Source: Azospirillum brasilense
Lineage (GTDB): Bacteria > Pseudomonadota > Alphaproteobacteria > Azospirillales > Azospirillaceae
NCBI RefSeq assembly: GCF_007827815.1
Contig: NZ_VITH01000015.1
Coordinates: 101,426-165,425, forward strand
Length of the DNA stretch: 64,000 nt
Direction of reading: 5' to 3'
Shown: positions 8,987-17,169 of the stretch, piece by piece
Layout: the number at the start of each line of letters is the position of its first letter
How positions within the stretch are numbered: position 1 is the stretch's first letter
Translations under genes and position numbers: made by a program
Notes under the pieces: model-generated
Database searches by the model: none
What the model saw: the letters and a program-made list of their open reading frames with translations, nothing else
What the model was told of the DNA's origin: nothing

Positions 8987-11900
8987 TGCTCACGCTGGAG
9001 CTGGTGCTCTCCACCATCGGCTCCGCCATCGTCCATCTGCTGTCCTTCGCCGTCACGCTGGCGCCCTACGCGCTGCTGGCGCTGCCGCTCTACATCTTCT
9101 ATCGCCTCGGCCGGATGGTCTGGCCGAAGCTGCGCGGCTGGCGGCGCAAGCCCACCGCCAAGGGCACCGGCCAAAAGAAGGCGCCTGCGCGCCGGACCGC
9201 CCCGCCGGCGCCGCTGCGCGTCCGCGCCGAGGCCCCTCCCCCCACGAAGGCCGCAGCCGACACGCCGCCCAACGCCCGCATCTACGGCGAGGGGCTGGAC
9301 ATCCTGACGCGGCAGATGCGCGGTCCCCTGCGCCGCGGCGACATCCCGTGGTTCCTCGCCTTCGGCGTCGGCGGACCCGCTCTGCTCGCCACCGACCCGA
9401 CCCATGTCCGCTGGCCCGAGGACGGCAACGGCGAGAACGGCTGCTGGTGGTTCTGCGAAGGGGCGGCGATCCTGCACGCCGGCGCCGATTCCGCCGACGG
9501 CTCCCGGCTGGGCGCGTCCTGGCCGGCGCTGGTCGCGGCGATGCGCAAGCGGCCGATGCGCCGCCCGCTGGACGGCGTCCTGCTGATGGTCGGCGCCGAC
9601 GAACTGCGCGCCGCCGCCGAGCGCCCCGGCCCGCGCGACGCGCTGGCCAAGCGGGGCGCCGCCCTGCGGGAGCGCCTGCGGACCCTGCGCGACGATCTCG
9701 GCGTGGTCGGCCCGGTGCATGTGGTCGTGGTCCGCGCCGAGGCGCTGGACGGCTTCACCGACCTCTGCGCCGCCATGCCGTCGGCCCTGCTGGACGGCGT
9801 GCTGGGCTGGACCAACCCCCAGGACTGGGCCAAGCCCTTCGAACCGCGCCGCATCGACGAGGCGTTCGAGGCCATCGCCGCCGACATCGCCGTGCTGGAG
9901 GCCGACGCCTTCGCCGCCGGCACCGCCGGGGTGCGCCTGCCGCTGCTGCCGGCATCCCTCGACACCCTGCGCCATCCGCTGGCGCTGTTCCTCGACGGTG
10001 TTCTGGGCGACGACGATCAGGCGGAGCCCTTCCCGCTGCGCGGCATCGCCCTGACCGGCGCCTATGCCCCGGCCATCGGCGGGCGACGCCCGGTCTTCGC
10101 CCGCAACCTTCTGCCGCGCCGCGCCTTCGCCGAGGCCGGCTACGGGCGGCCGTCCGACGCCGCCTACCAGCAGGCCCACAAGCGCCGCCGGATGGCCCAG
10201 GCCGCGCTCGCCGCCTCGGTCGCCGGCCTGTCGGTCGCCGCGTGGCAGGGCGTGTCCAGCGTGTCCGCCGGCAGCCCGCCGGTCGTCGCCGCCACCGCCG
10301 ACCTGCGCCGGGCGCTGCTGGCGCGCGACGCCGTCACCGACGGCCCCCTGGCCGGTCGGGTGATCGCCGCCACGGCGGTGATGGAGCGCAGTTCCCTCGC
10401 CACGCCGCTGCTGCCGACCTCGCTGGTCAGCACCTTCGACGAGGACAAGAAGCGGCTCGCCTCCGTCACGCTGCGCCGCTCGGTGCTGCGGCCGATCCGC
10501 GACGCGCTGCTGCCCAGCGCCACCATGGCCGACCTGCCGCCGGTCGCCAACCCGCAGCGAGTCGAGGATCTGCCCGCCTTCCGCCGGCTCGCCGAGCAGC
10601 TCGACCGCATCGGCGGGCGGCGCGACGCGCTGGAGCGCTACGACCGCTTCCGCCGCAACAGCGGCTTCGACGAGCTGAACGCGCTGGCCGAAAGCGTCTA
10701 CGGCGCCGTCCCCCGGTCGCCGATGACGGCGACGGACGGCTACATCACGCGCATCGCCGCGGGCGCCGACCTGCCCAACCTGGACGCCCGGACCATCGCC
10801 GCGGCGGTGCGCGCGGAATCGGTGCAGCTCGCCGCCCCGCTGGCCGAGGAGCTGTATGGCCGCAACCCGCTCCGCCAGCGCGCCGAGGCCTTGGCCGAAC
10901 GGCTGCGCGGCCTGCCGGAGACGCCGACCGCCGAGGATGTCGACGACGTCCGCCGCCTGACCGCCGCCGTCGCCGAAGCCGTTTCCTGGCCCATCGCCGG
11001 CGCCCTGCAGGAGCCCGCCCGCGGCCTGCCCGACGCGATCCGGGTGGCGCTCCAGAAGGCCGCCATCGCCGATCTGCCGGGCCGCGACACCACCGACCGC
11101 ATCACCGAGGCCCTGTCCACCGCCGCGACCGGCGCCCGCGCCGCCGTCCTGGCGCTGGACGCGCCGCAGACCGGAACCCTGTTCGCGGTGGGTGACGGCG
11201 GCGCGTTGGTTCTCAACCCGGCGGTGACCGCGCTGCCGGACGCCCTGGCCGCCGACCTGCCCGCGCCGGTTCCCGACGCTCCCCCCGCCGAAGCCGTCAA
11301 GCCGGCCGAGGCCAAGCCCGCTGCGCCCAAGCCCGCAGAGCCGAAGCCCATTTCGCCCGAAGCGGAGCCGGCCAAGCCGGTCGCGGTGGCCCCGCCTCCG
11401 CGGCCGGCCCCATCGCCGGAACCCGCGGCGCCACCGCCCGCCGCGCCACCATCCGCTAATGTGGAGGTGCCGGCCGTCGTCGCGCATCTGCCGATCCCGC
11501 CCAGACTGCCGCCGGAAACCTCCGTTCCGGACAGCGACGTCGCCCTGTCGAAGCTGTCCACCGCCTTCGCGCAGACCCTCGCCGGGCGCTTCCCCTTCGT
11601 CGGCCCGGAACAGGCGCGCGGGGCGGCCGACGCCGACCCGCAGGACGTCCGCCGCTTCTACCGGCAGCTCGATGAGCACCGGGCGGCGGTGATGCGGGCC
11701 GCGACCCCCGACGTCGCCGCCTTCCTGGAACGAATGGAGGCCGCCCGCCCCCTGCTGGAGGCCATCGCCCGCCCGGCCCCCGTCAGCGTCCGCCTCACCT
11801 ACGGAGCCAACCGCGCGCAGGAGGTCGGGGCGGAGCACATCATCGACTGGTCGGTGCGCTCCGGCGCCAGCGCGGTGGGGGCGGCGGCCAACGGCGGGAC

Positions 11901-12246
11901 GCTCGCCTGGACGCCGGGCCAGCCGGTGCTGCTGAGCGCCCGCTGGGCCGCCGGGTCGCCCTACCGTCCGAAGGGCGCTGCGGCCGGCGGAACCGCCGCC
12001 GCGACCGGCGACACCATCACCCTGGCCGAGCGCGGACCGTGGGCGCTGCTGCGCCTGCTGAAGAGCCACGCCGCGTCCTCGTCGCGGGACGGCCTGCTGC
12101 TGCGCGTCGCCCTGCCCACGCAGACCATCGAGGGACAGCCGGCGCGCGACACCGTCCTGGTCCTGGGAGCGGCGGTCAGTATGGGCGGGCGCAACGAACT
12201 TCCGGCGCGCTCCCTCGATCTGCCGGCCCGCTTCCCGCAGAGGTAG
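8974..12246 (+). CDS. TssM/IcmF-like inner membrane protein, no Walker A
   Basis: A 1090-residue protein; the ATG at 8974 is chosen because the hydrophobic N-terminus starts there. Two membrane segments lie in residues 3-48 and a third near 405-430, as in IcmF/TssM. The cytoplasmic domain keeps the family landmarks: IPWFLAFGVGGPALLAT where the P-loop should be, GCWWFCEGAAILHAGA, RPLDGVLLMVGADEL, VHVVVVRAEALDGF and LGWTNP. The nucleotide-binding loop (GxxGxGKT) is lost. The large periplasmic part has a Pro/Ala/Lys-rich linker at about 766-832, and the C-terminus has GPWALLRLLKSHA, a mark of the IcmF C-terminal domain. With the two genes before it, this forms a TssJLM-like trans-envelope complex. 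No other type VI secretion gene is in the window. Confidence 0.8.
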   Translation: MVLLMLTLELVLSTIGSAIVHLLSFAVTLAPYALLALPLYIFYRLGRMVWPKLRGWRRKPTAKGTGQKKAPARRTAPPAPLRVRAEAPPPTKAAADTPPNARIYGEGLDILTRQMRGPLRRGDIPWFLAFGVGGPALLATDPTHVRWPEDGNGENGCWWFCEGAAILHAGADSADGSRLGASWPALVAAMRKRPMRRPLDGVLLMVGADELRAAAERPGPRDALAKRGAALRERLRTLRDDLGVVGPVHVVVVRAEALDGFTDLCAAMPSALLDGVLGWTNPQDWAKPFEPRRIDEAFEAIAADIAVLEADAFAAGTAGVRLPLLPASLDTLRHPLALFLDGVLGDDDQAEPFPLRGIALTGAYAPAIGGRRPVFARNLLPRRAFAEAGYGRPSDAAYQQAHKRRRMAQAALAASVAGLSVAAWQGVSSVSAGSPPVVAATADLRRALLARDAVTDGPLAGRVIAATAVMERSSLATPLLPTSLVSTFDEDKKRLASVTLRRSVLRPIRDALLPSATMADLPPVANPQRVEDLPAFRRLAEQLDRIGGRRDALERYDRFRRNSGFDELNALAESVYGAVPRSPMTATDGYITRIAAGADLPNLDARTIAAAVRAESVQLAAPLAEELYGRNPLRQRAEALAERLRGLPETPTAEDVDDVRRLTAAVAEAVSWPIAGALQEPARGLPDAIRVALQKAAIADLPGRDTTDRITEALSTAATGARAAVLALDAPQTGTLFAVGDGGALVLNPAVTALPDALAADLPAPVPDAPPAEAVKPAEAKPAAPKPAEPKPISPEAEPAKPVAVAPPPRPAPSPEPAAPPPAAPPSANVEVPAVVAHLPIPPRLPPETSVPDSDVALSKLSTAFAQTLAGRFPFVGPEQARGAADADPQDVRRFYRQLDEHRAAVMRAATPDVAAFLERMEAARPLLEAIARPAPVSVRLTYGANRAQEVGAEHIIDWSVRSGASAVGAAANGGTLAWTPGQPVLLSARWAAGSPYRPKGAAAGGTAAATGDTITLAERGPWALLRLLKSHAASSSRDGLLLRVALPTQTIEGQPARDTVLVLGAAVSMGGRNELPARSLDLPARFPQR

Positions 12247-12627
12247 TGAAGTTCATTATACAAAGAAAAGCTCATGATGAACTTTGTCACAATTCGCAGA
12301 AAGATGACGCAGCTTCCGACAAAAACTCCGACGGTGGTCATAGGCATTTAATGCGTTGTTAATTACTGAAAATGTATCAAGTCGTTGGGACATATTGGAT
12401 CGTTGGGCTGCCGTTCTCTGTCCAGCGAAAGTCCTGAGGACCCCCGCTTAATTTACCAGAAGCAATAAGGGCATTCTTTTACCAATCGCTTTTACAGCGG
12501 TTGATTGGCGATGTTTTGTTTCTTTCGGGATGCTGATCTTGCGACGCATAACGTCCTAAGGCGTGTATCGAAAACCAAAGTTTCCACCTGAAATCAACCT
12601 CACCTGACCCTCGAAAGGTTTCGGATC
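12247..12627. other. AT-rich intergenic gap
   Basis: This 381-base stretch is clearly richer in A/T than its surroundings and holds no convincing gene. Right after the TssM-like stop, AAGTTCAT (12249-12256) is repeated inverted as ATGAACTT about 20 bases later. Further on, CAATCGC and GCGGTTG flank a 7-base loop near 12484-12504. It may contain the terminator of the upstream operon and the promoter for the DUF697 gene, but I cannot place -35/-10 boxes with confidence. Confidence 0.6.
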
Positions 12628-13140
12628 ATGGTAGACCGCAAGAAGCGCGCCCAGGAACTGATCAAGTATCACAGCTACGCCTCGGGCGCCTTCGGACTCA
12701 TCCCCGTTCCCGGCGCGGACGTCGCCGCGGTCAGCGTGGCCCAGCTCAACCTGATCCATAAGCTCGCCAAGCTCTATGAGATCGAGTTCGCGCAGGAGCG
12801 CACCCGCGCGATCATCGGCGCGCTGATGGGCGGCGTCATGCCCGGCGCGCTCAGCTCCAGCGTGCTCGGCTCCGCCGTGAAGGCCGTTCCGTTCATCGGC
12901 ACCGCCCTGGGCGTCGCCGTCATGCCAGCGCTGTCGCTGGCCGCCACCCAGGCGCTCGGCCGCGTGTTCGCGCAGCACTTCGAGACCGGCGGCACGCTGC
13001 TGGACTTCGACGTCGAGGCGATGCGCGAGCATTTCCGCAAGGAGTTCGAGGCCGCCCGGAACGAGGCCAAGGACGAGGCCGGTGAGGCCCCCGCCGCCGC
13101 GCCGCAGATGGAAGAGCAGCCGGTCCAGAAGGCCGGCTAA
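12628..13140 (+). CDS. DUF697-family protein
   Basis: A 170-residue protein. Residues 10-125 look like the DUF697 (YcjF-type) domain: an IPVPGADVAAVSVAQLNLIHKLA segment, then two Gly/Ala-rich hydrophobic helices (GALMGGVMPGALSSSVLGSA and KAVPFIGTALGVAVMPALSL) that could enter the membrane. The C-terminal 35 residues are acidic and Ala/Pro rich. A ribosome site (GAAAGG) lies about nine bases before the ATG. The function of the family is not settled. It begins the second operon of this block, after the AT-rich gap. Confidence 0.75.
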   Translation: MVDRKKRAQELIKYHSYASGAFGLIPVPGADVAAVSVAQLNLIHKLAKLYEIEFAQERTRAIIGALMGGVMPGALSSSVLGSAVKAVPFIGTALGVAVMPALSLAATQALGRVFAQHFETGGTLLDFDVEAMREHFRKEFEAARNEAKDEAGEAPAAAPQMEEQPVQKAG

Positions 13141-13196
13141 GGGCACGACGCCGGGGCGCCGGGCAAAGAAGGCCGGGCAAAGAAGGAAGCATCGCC

Positions 13197-13367
13197 GTGT
13201 TCGAGCTGATCTACATCGGTCTCTGCCTGCTGGTCGGGTTTCTGGGGATCGGCCGCCGCGGCGGCTTCCTGCTTTACGCCTTCCTGGCGGTGGTTCTGAC
13301 CCCGCCCGGCGCCCTTCTCGTGATGATCCTGCTGACCACCCGCGCCAAGAAGCGGGCGAAGGCATGA
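13197..13367 (+). CDS. 56-residue membrane protein
   Basis: A small gene with a GTG start. AAGGAAG lies about nine bases upstream, and the frame ends in a TGA that overlaps the next ATG (ATGA), which supports real translation. The product has two hydrophobic helices (FELIYIGLCLLVGFLGI and LLYAFLAVVLTPPGALLVMI) joined by GRRGG and ends in a basic tail (TTRAKKRAKA). It resembles short two-helix bacterial membrane proteins in general; I do not assign a family. Its position between the DUF697 gene and the solute-binding gene suggests a role in the same complex. Confidence 0.72.
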   Translation: MFELIYIGLCLLVGFLGIGRRGGFLLYAFLAVVLTPPGALLVMILLTTRAKKRAKA

Positions 13368-14125
13368 CGGCGGCGACGGCGTCCGTCCTCCGCCCGGTCC
13401 TGCGGCTCCTGCTGCCGGTCCTGCTGGCGCTGTTCGCCGCGATCCTTCCGGCGCGCGCCGAATACTGGACCATCGCGTCGGAAGACCATTTCCCGCCTTA
13501 CAACTACTCCTTCAACGGCACCCGCACGGGGATCGACACCGAGATCGTCGTCGCCCTGCTGAAGGAGTTGAACATCACCCCGGTCCACCGGCCGCTGTCT
13601 TGGACCGAGGTCGTCCGGTCGATGGACGAGAACACCGCCGACGTCGGGTTCCAGTTCATCGCCTCGCCCGCCCGTTTCGCGCAGTACAACATGATCGGCC
13701 CGTTCCGCACCGGCACGACCGTTTTCATGGTGCGCAAGGACTCCCCCATCGCCTTCGAGCGGCTGGAGGACCTGACCCCCTACCGCATCGGCGTGGTCGA
13801 CGGCTTTGCCTACGCGCCGGACTTCGACGCTGCGACCTATCTGGAAAAGGTCCCGTCGAGCAGCAACGTGGTCAACTTCCGCCGCCTGATCCTGGGCCGG
13901 GTGGACGTGATCGTCGGCGACCTGCATGTGCTGAACCACATGGCCAAGCAGGACGGGCGGCTGAAGGACGTGCGCGTCCTGCCCAAGCCGCTCGGCCTGA
14001 TCCCCCGCTACATCGCCATGCCCAAGGCGCGCAAGGAGAAGGCGGAGCGGCTGCAGGCCGCCTTCGTCAAGCTGCGCGACAACGGCACGATCACCCGCAT
14101 CCTCGACTCCTGGCTGGCGGAGTGA
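13364..14125 (+). CDS. Family 3 extracellular solute-binding protein
   Basis: A 253-residue periplasmic protein with a signal peptide cleaved after ARA at about residue 32. The mature protein starts EYWTIASEDHFPPYNY and follows the type 2 periplasmic-binding fold of polar amino acid receptors: GIDTEIVVALLKEL, VGFQFIASPARFAQYNMIGPF, LTPYRIGVVDGFAY, LGRVDVIVGDLHVLNHMA and a terminal DNGTITRILDSWL helix. No importer permease gene sits nearby; the next genes encode exporter-type ABC proteins. It may sense a ligand rather than feed an importer. Confidence 0.85.
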   Translation: MTAATASVLRPVLRLLLPVLLALFAAILPARAEYWTIASEDHFPPYNYSFNGTRTGIDTEIVVALLKELNITPVHRPLSWTEVVRSMDENTADVGFQFIASPARFAQYNMIGPFRTGTTVFMVRKDSPIAFERLEDLTPYRIGVVDGFAYAPDFDAATYLEKVPSSSNVVNFRRLILGRVDVIVGDLHVLNHMAKQDGRLKDVRVLPKPLGLIPRYIAMPKARKEKAERLQAAFVKLRDNGTITRILDSWLAE

Positions 14126-14134
14126 GGCGGACCG

Positions 14135-15844
14135 ATGAGCAAGAGCAAGACAAGCAAGCGCGTCGCCCCCAGCCGGCCCGTCTCGGCCCTGCTTCCCCTG
14201 ATCGGGCTGGCCGACCGTGAGATCCTGACCCGGCTGGTGGTGACCGGCTGCGTCGCCGCCACCGCCAACCTCATCAGCCTGATGAGCCTCAGCGCCGAGC
14301 TGAACGGCTGGATGCGCGGCGAGGTGCTGGACACGCCCTTCCTGATCTTCTGCCTGGCGCTGCTGGTCTCCTACGCCTTCAGCAAGCGCTTCGTCGGGCT
14401 GGTGCTGACCACCGGCTTCAGCGCGCTGGCCGGGGTGCGGCGGCGCTTCCTGCAGACCGTCACGCTCGGCAACCACGCCGACATCCTCGACATGCAGGCG
14501 CGGCGCTCCTTCGACTTCGGCAACCACCATCTGGAGCGCATCGCGGCGCTGCTGCCCAACCTGTCGATCGCCGCCAACATGATGCTGGTGGCGGTCGTGG
14601 CCTACCTCTACCTGTGGACGCTGACCACGGTGGGCGCCACGCTGCTCCTGGTGGCCGGCGCGATGATCGGCGGCTGGTACGTGCGCGAGGCGCAGCGGAC
14701 CCGCGCCCTGCTGGGTCAAGCCAAGGAGTCCGAGGTGCGGATGCTCCAGGGCTTCTCCGAGATCGTCGGCGGCAACGCCGAGATCAAGCTGGGCAAGGCG
14801 CGGCGCGACGAGCTGGCCCAGGCGGTCGAGGCCGACGTCGCCCAATGGGAGGACCTGAAGCGGCGCCACGGCCGCAATCTGGGCGAGCTGTTCTCCTGGA
14901 TCGCCACCATCGTCATCGGCTTCTCCGCGGTCTTCGTCTTCATCTTCCCGCGCATGGGCGCGCTGTCGGCGGCGGAGCTTCCGCTGGTGACCTCGGTCAT
15001 CCTGTTCCTCGCCCGGCCGCTGTCGAAGTTCCTCAACGCCGTGCCCGACTACATCGCGGCGGAGGACGCGGCGAACCAGCTCACCACCCTGCTCGCCGCC
15101 ATGCCGGCGGCGGAATACGCGCCGTCGAAGCTGGCCCGCGCGCCGCGCCGCTTCTCCGCCATCGAACTGCGCGGCGTGCGCTTCGCCTACCGCGCCGGGC
15201 TGCGGCCCGAGCCCTTCGTGATCGGTCCCATCGACATGACCATCCCGGCGGGCAGCGTCGTCGGCATCGTCGGCGCCAACGGGTCGGGCAAGTCCACCCT
15301 GCTGCGCGTCATCCCGCTGCTGTTCCGCCCGGACGAGGGGCAGGTGCTGCTCGACGGGCAGGCGGTGGAGGGCGACCGGCTGGAGAGCTACCGCGACCTG
15401 TTCTGCGCGGTGTTCCAGGACCACCATCTGTTCACCCGCCTGCCGCAGGGGCCGACCTTCGACGCGGAGCTGTTCCGCGAGATGCTGGCCTATCTGAAGA
15501 TCGACCATCTGGTGCCGGAGACCGGCGACGGCCTGCTGAACCGCGACCTCTCCAAGGGCCAGCGCCGCCGCGTCGCTCTGGCCGTCGCGGTCGCGGAGGG
15601 GCGTCCGATCATCATCCTCGACGAATGGACGTCCGACCAGGACGCCGAGTTCCGCACCCGCTTCACCAACGAGATCATCGGCAAGCTGCGGGCGCTCGGC
15701 CGCACCGTGATCTTCGTGTCGCACGACGGCAACGCCTCGTCGGTCTGCGACGTCACCATTCACATGACAAACGGGCAGATGGACCTGCCGGCCGACAAGG
15801 CCGCGCCCCGCCCCGCCACGGCTTTGCTCCAGGAGACCGCGTGA
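14135..15844 (+). CDS. PvdE/SyrD-type exporter ABC protein 1
   Basis: A 569-residue fused permease-ATPase. Six hydrophobic segments occupy about residues 40-310. The ATPase has Walker A GANGSGKST near 380, signature LSKGQRRRVALAVA near 471, and Walker B followed by a distinctive LDEWTSDQDAEFRTRF near 494, then VSHDG near 528. The DEW(A/T)xDQ motif is the mark of cyclic peptide or siderophore exporters of the PvdE/SyrD/YojI group. The gene starts nine bases after the solute-binding gene and stops one base before the SPFH gene. No peptide synthetase is visible, so the cargo is unknown. It could pair with the second ABC protein at 17170. Confidence 0.88.
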   Translation: MSKSKTSKRVAPSRPVSALLPLIGLADREILTRLVVTGCVAATANLISLMSLSAELNGWMRGEVLDTPFLIFCLALLVSYAFSKRFVGLVLTTGFSALAGVRRRFLQTVTLGNHADILDMQARRSFDFGNHHLERIAALLPNLSIAANMMLVAVVAYLYLWTLTTVGATLLLVAGAMIGGWYVREAQRTRALLGQAKESEVRMLQGFSEIVGGNAEIKLGKARRDELAQAVEADVAQWEDLKRRHGRNLGELFSWIATIVIGFSAVFVFIFPRMGALSAAELPLVTSVILFLARPLSKFLNAVPDYIAAEDAANQLTTLLAAMPAAEYAPSKLARAPRRFSAIELRGVRFAYRAGLRPEPFVIGPIDMTIPAGSVVGIVGANGSGKSTLLRVIPLLFRPDEGQVLLDGQAVEGDRLESYRDLFCAVFQDHHLFTRLPQGPTFDAELFREMLAYLKIDHLVPETGDGLLNRDLSKGQRRRVALAVAVAEGRPIIILDEWTSDQDAEFRTRFTNEIIGKLRALGRTVIFVSHDGNASSVCDVTIHMTNGQMDLPADKAAPRPATALLQETA

Positions 15845-15845
15845 C

Positions 15846-17162
15846 ATGGCTGACCAGGCCTTCACCTACGACGACGCCGACGCGACGCCGCAGCCGAAGT
15901 CGCGCCTGCGCGCGCTGCTCGGCAACTGGTACGAGGAGCACCGCCGGTCGCTGCTGTGCACGCTGCTGGTCGGTATTCTGATCTTCCTCTACTTCGCGCC
16001 GTCGATCGTCGTCTTCATCCCGGCCGGCCACGGCGGCGTGCTGTGGAAGCGTTTCCACCAGGGCACCCAGATGGCTCCGGCCCTGGCCGAGGGCGTGCAC
16101 GTCATCTTCCCCTGGGACAAGATCGAGGTCTACGACCTGCGCCTGCAGGAGGACACCCGCTCCTACTCGGCCATCGCCAATGACGGCCTGAACGTCAGCA
16201 TCGAGATCACGGTGCGCTACCGCCCCTACGCGGAGATGCTGGCCGCCCTGCACAAGAACGTCGGGCCGAACTATCTGGAAGTGCTGCTGGTGCCGGAGGT
16301 CGGGTCGGTCTCGCGCGAGATCGTGTCGCGCTTCAAGGCCGACGAACTTTACGCCCACCGCCGCCTGCGCGTTCAGACCGAGACTTTCGAGCAGGTCGCC
16401 GACCGCGTGATGTACGCCCAGATCATCGGGGCCGAGGACACGCCGAAGCCGGACGGGCGGACCAAGACCGGCTATCTGCTGATCCAGGACATCCTGATCC
16501 GCAACGTCTCGCTGCCCGAGGCGATCATGGTGTCGATCGAGCGCAAGATCCAGCAGGACCAGGCCGCCCAGGAATACCAGTTCCGCCTGCAGCGCGAGCT
16601 GTTCGAGAGCCAGCGCAAGCAGCTGGAAGGCCAGGGCATCCGCGCCTTCCAGGAGACGGTCCAGGCCAACCTGACCGAGAACTACCTGCGCTGGCGCGGC
16701 ATTGAGGCGACGCTGGAGCTGGCCCATTCGCCCAACGCCAAGATCGTCGTCATCGGCAACGCCGCCAGCGGCGGGCTGCCGCTGATCCTCGACGCCGCTT
16801 CGGGCGGGGGCGCCACCCTCCCGATGCCCGGAACCCCCGCCCCCGGCGCGCCGCAGGCGGGGGCCGCGACGGTCACCATGCCGAGCGGCCTGCCGGTCCC
16901 GCCCGCCGCGCAGCTCCCCTCGCTGAGCGGCGAGGGCACCCCCGGACAGGTGCCGGTCGCCCAGATGCCCAGCCTGAACCAAGCGGGCGCCGAACCCGCG
17001 CCGGCCACGGCGGGCCACGCGCCGGCGGCGCCGGTCCCCGGCGTCAAGCCCCAGGCCGCAAGTGGCGCAGCGGGTGCTGCAAAGGACGGCAAGGCCGCGT
17101 CGGCCCCCATCCTGTCGACCATGTCGCCGTCCCGTCTGCTCGACCTCATTCAGCCCAAGTGA
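15846..17162 (+). CDS. SPFH (band 7/prohibitin-like) membrane protein
   Basis: A 438-residue protein with one membrane segment (about residues 36-57) and an SPFH domain (about 58-270: IPAGHGGVLWKRF, then EGVHVIFPWDKIEVYDLRLQ, and ITVRYRPYAEMLAALHKNVG). An Ala/Glu/Arg/Gln-rich helical stretch follows (QDQAAQEYQFRLQRELFESQ), typical of stomatin/prohibitin oligomerisation regions. The C-terminal 100 residues are Pro/Gly/Ala rich. Such proteins form ring-like membrane scaffolds. It sits between two exporter ABC genes with very short spacers, so it probably organises them in the membrane. Confidence 0.88.
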   Translation: MADQAFTYDDADATPQPKSRLRALLGNWYEEHRRSLLCTLLVGILIFLYFAPSIVVFIPAGHGGVLWKRFHQGTQMAPALAEGVHVIFPWDKIEVYDLRLQEDTRSYSAIANDGLNVSIEITVRYRPYAEMLAALHKNVGPNYLEVLLVPEVGSVSREIVSRFKADELYAHRRLRVQTETFEQVADRVMYAQIIGAEDTPKPDGRTKTGYLLIQDILIRNVSLPEAIMVSIERKIQQDQAAQEYQFRLQRELFESQRKQLEGQGIRAFQETVQANLTENYLRWRGIEATLELAHSPNAKIVVIGNAASGGLPLILDAASGGGATLPMPGTPAPGAPQAGAATVTMPSGLPVPPAAQLPSLSGEGTPGQVPVAQMPSLNQAGAEPAPATAGHAPAAPVPGVKPQAASGAAGAAKDGKAASAPILSTMSPSRLLDLIQPK

Positions 17163-17169
17163 GCCGGCG

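Noticed and set aside
7797..12246. A complete type VI secretion system
   Set aside because: Only the membrane-complex-like genes are present. I looked for sheath, Hcp, VgrG, ClpV and baseplate genes and found none in the window.
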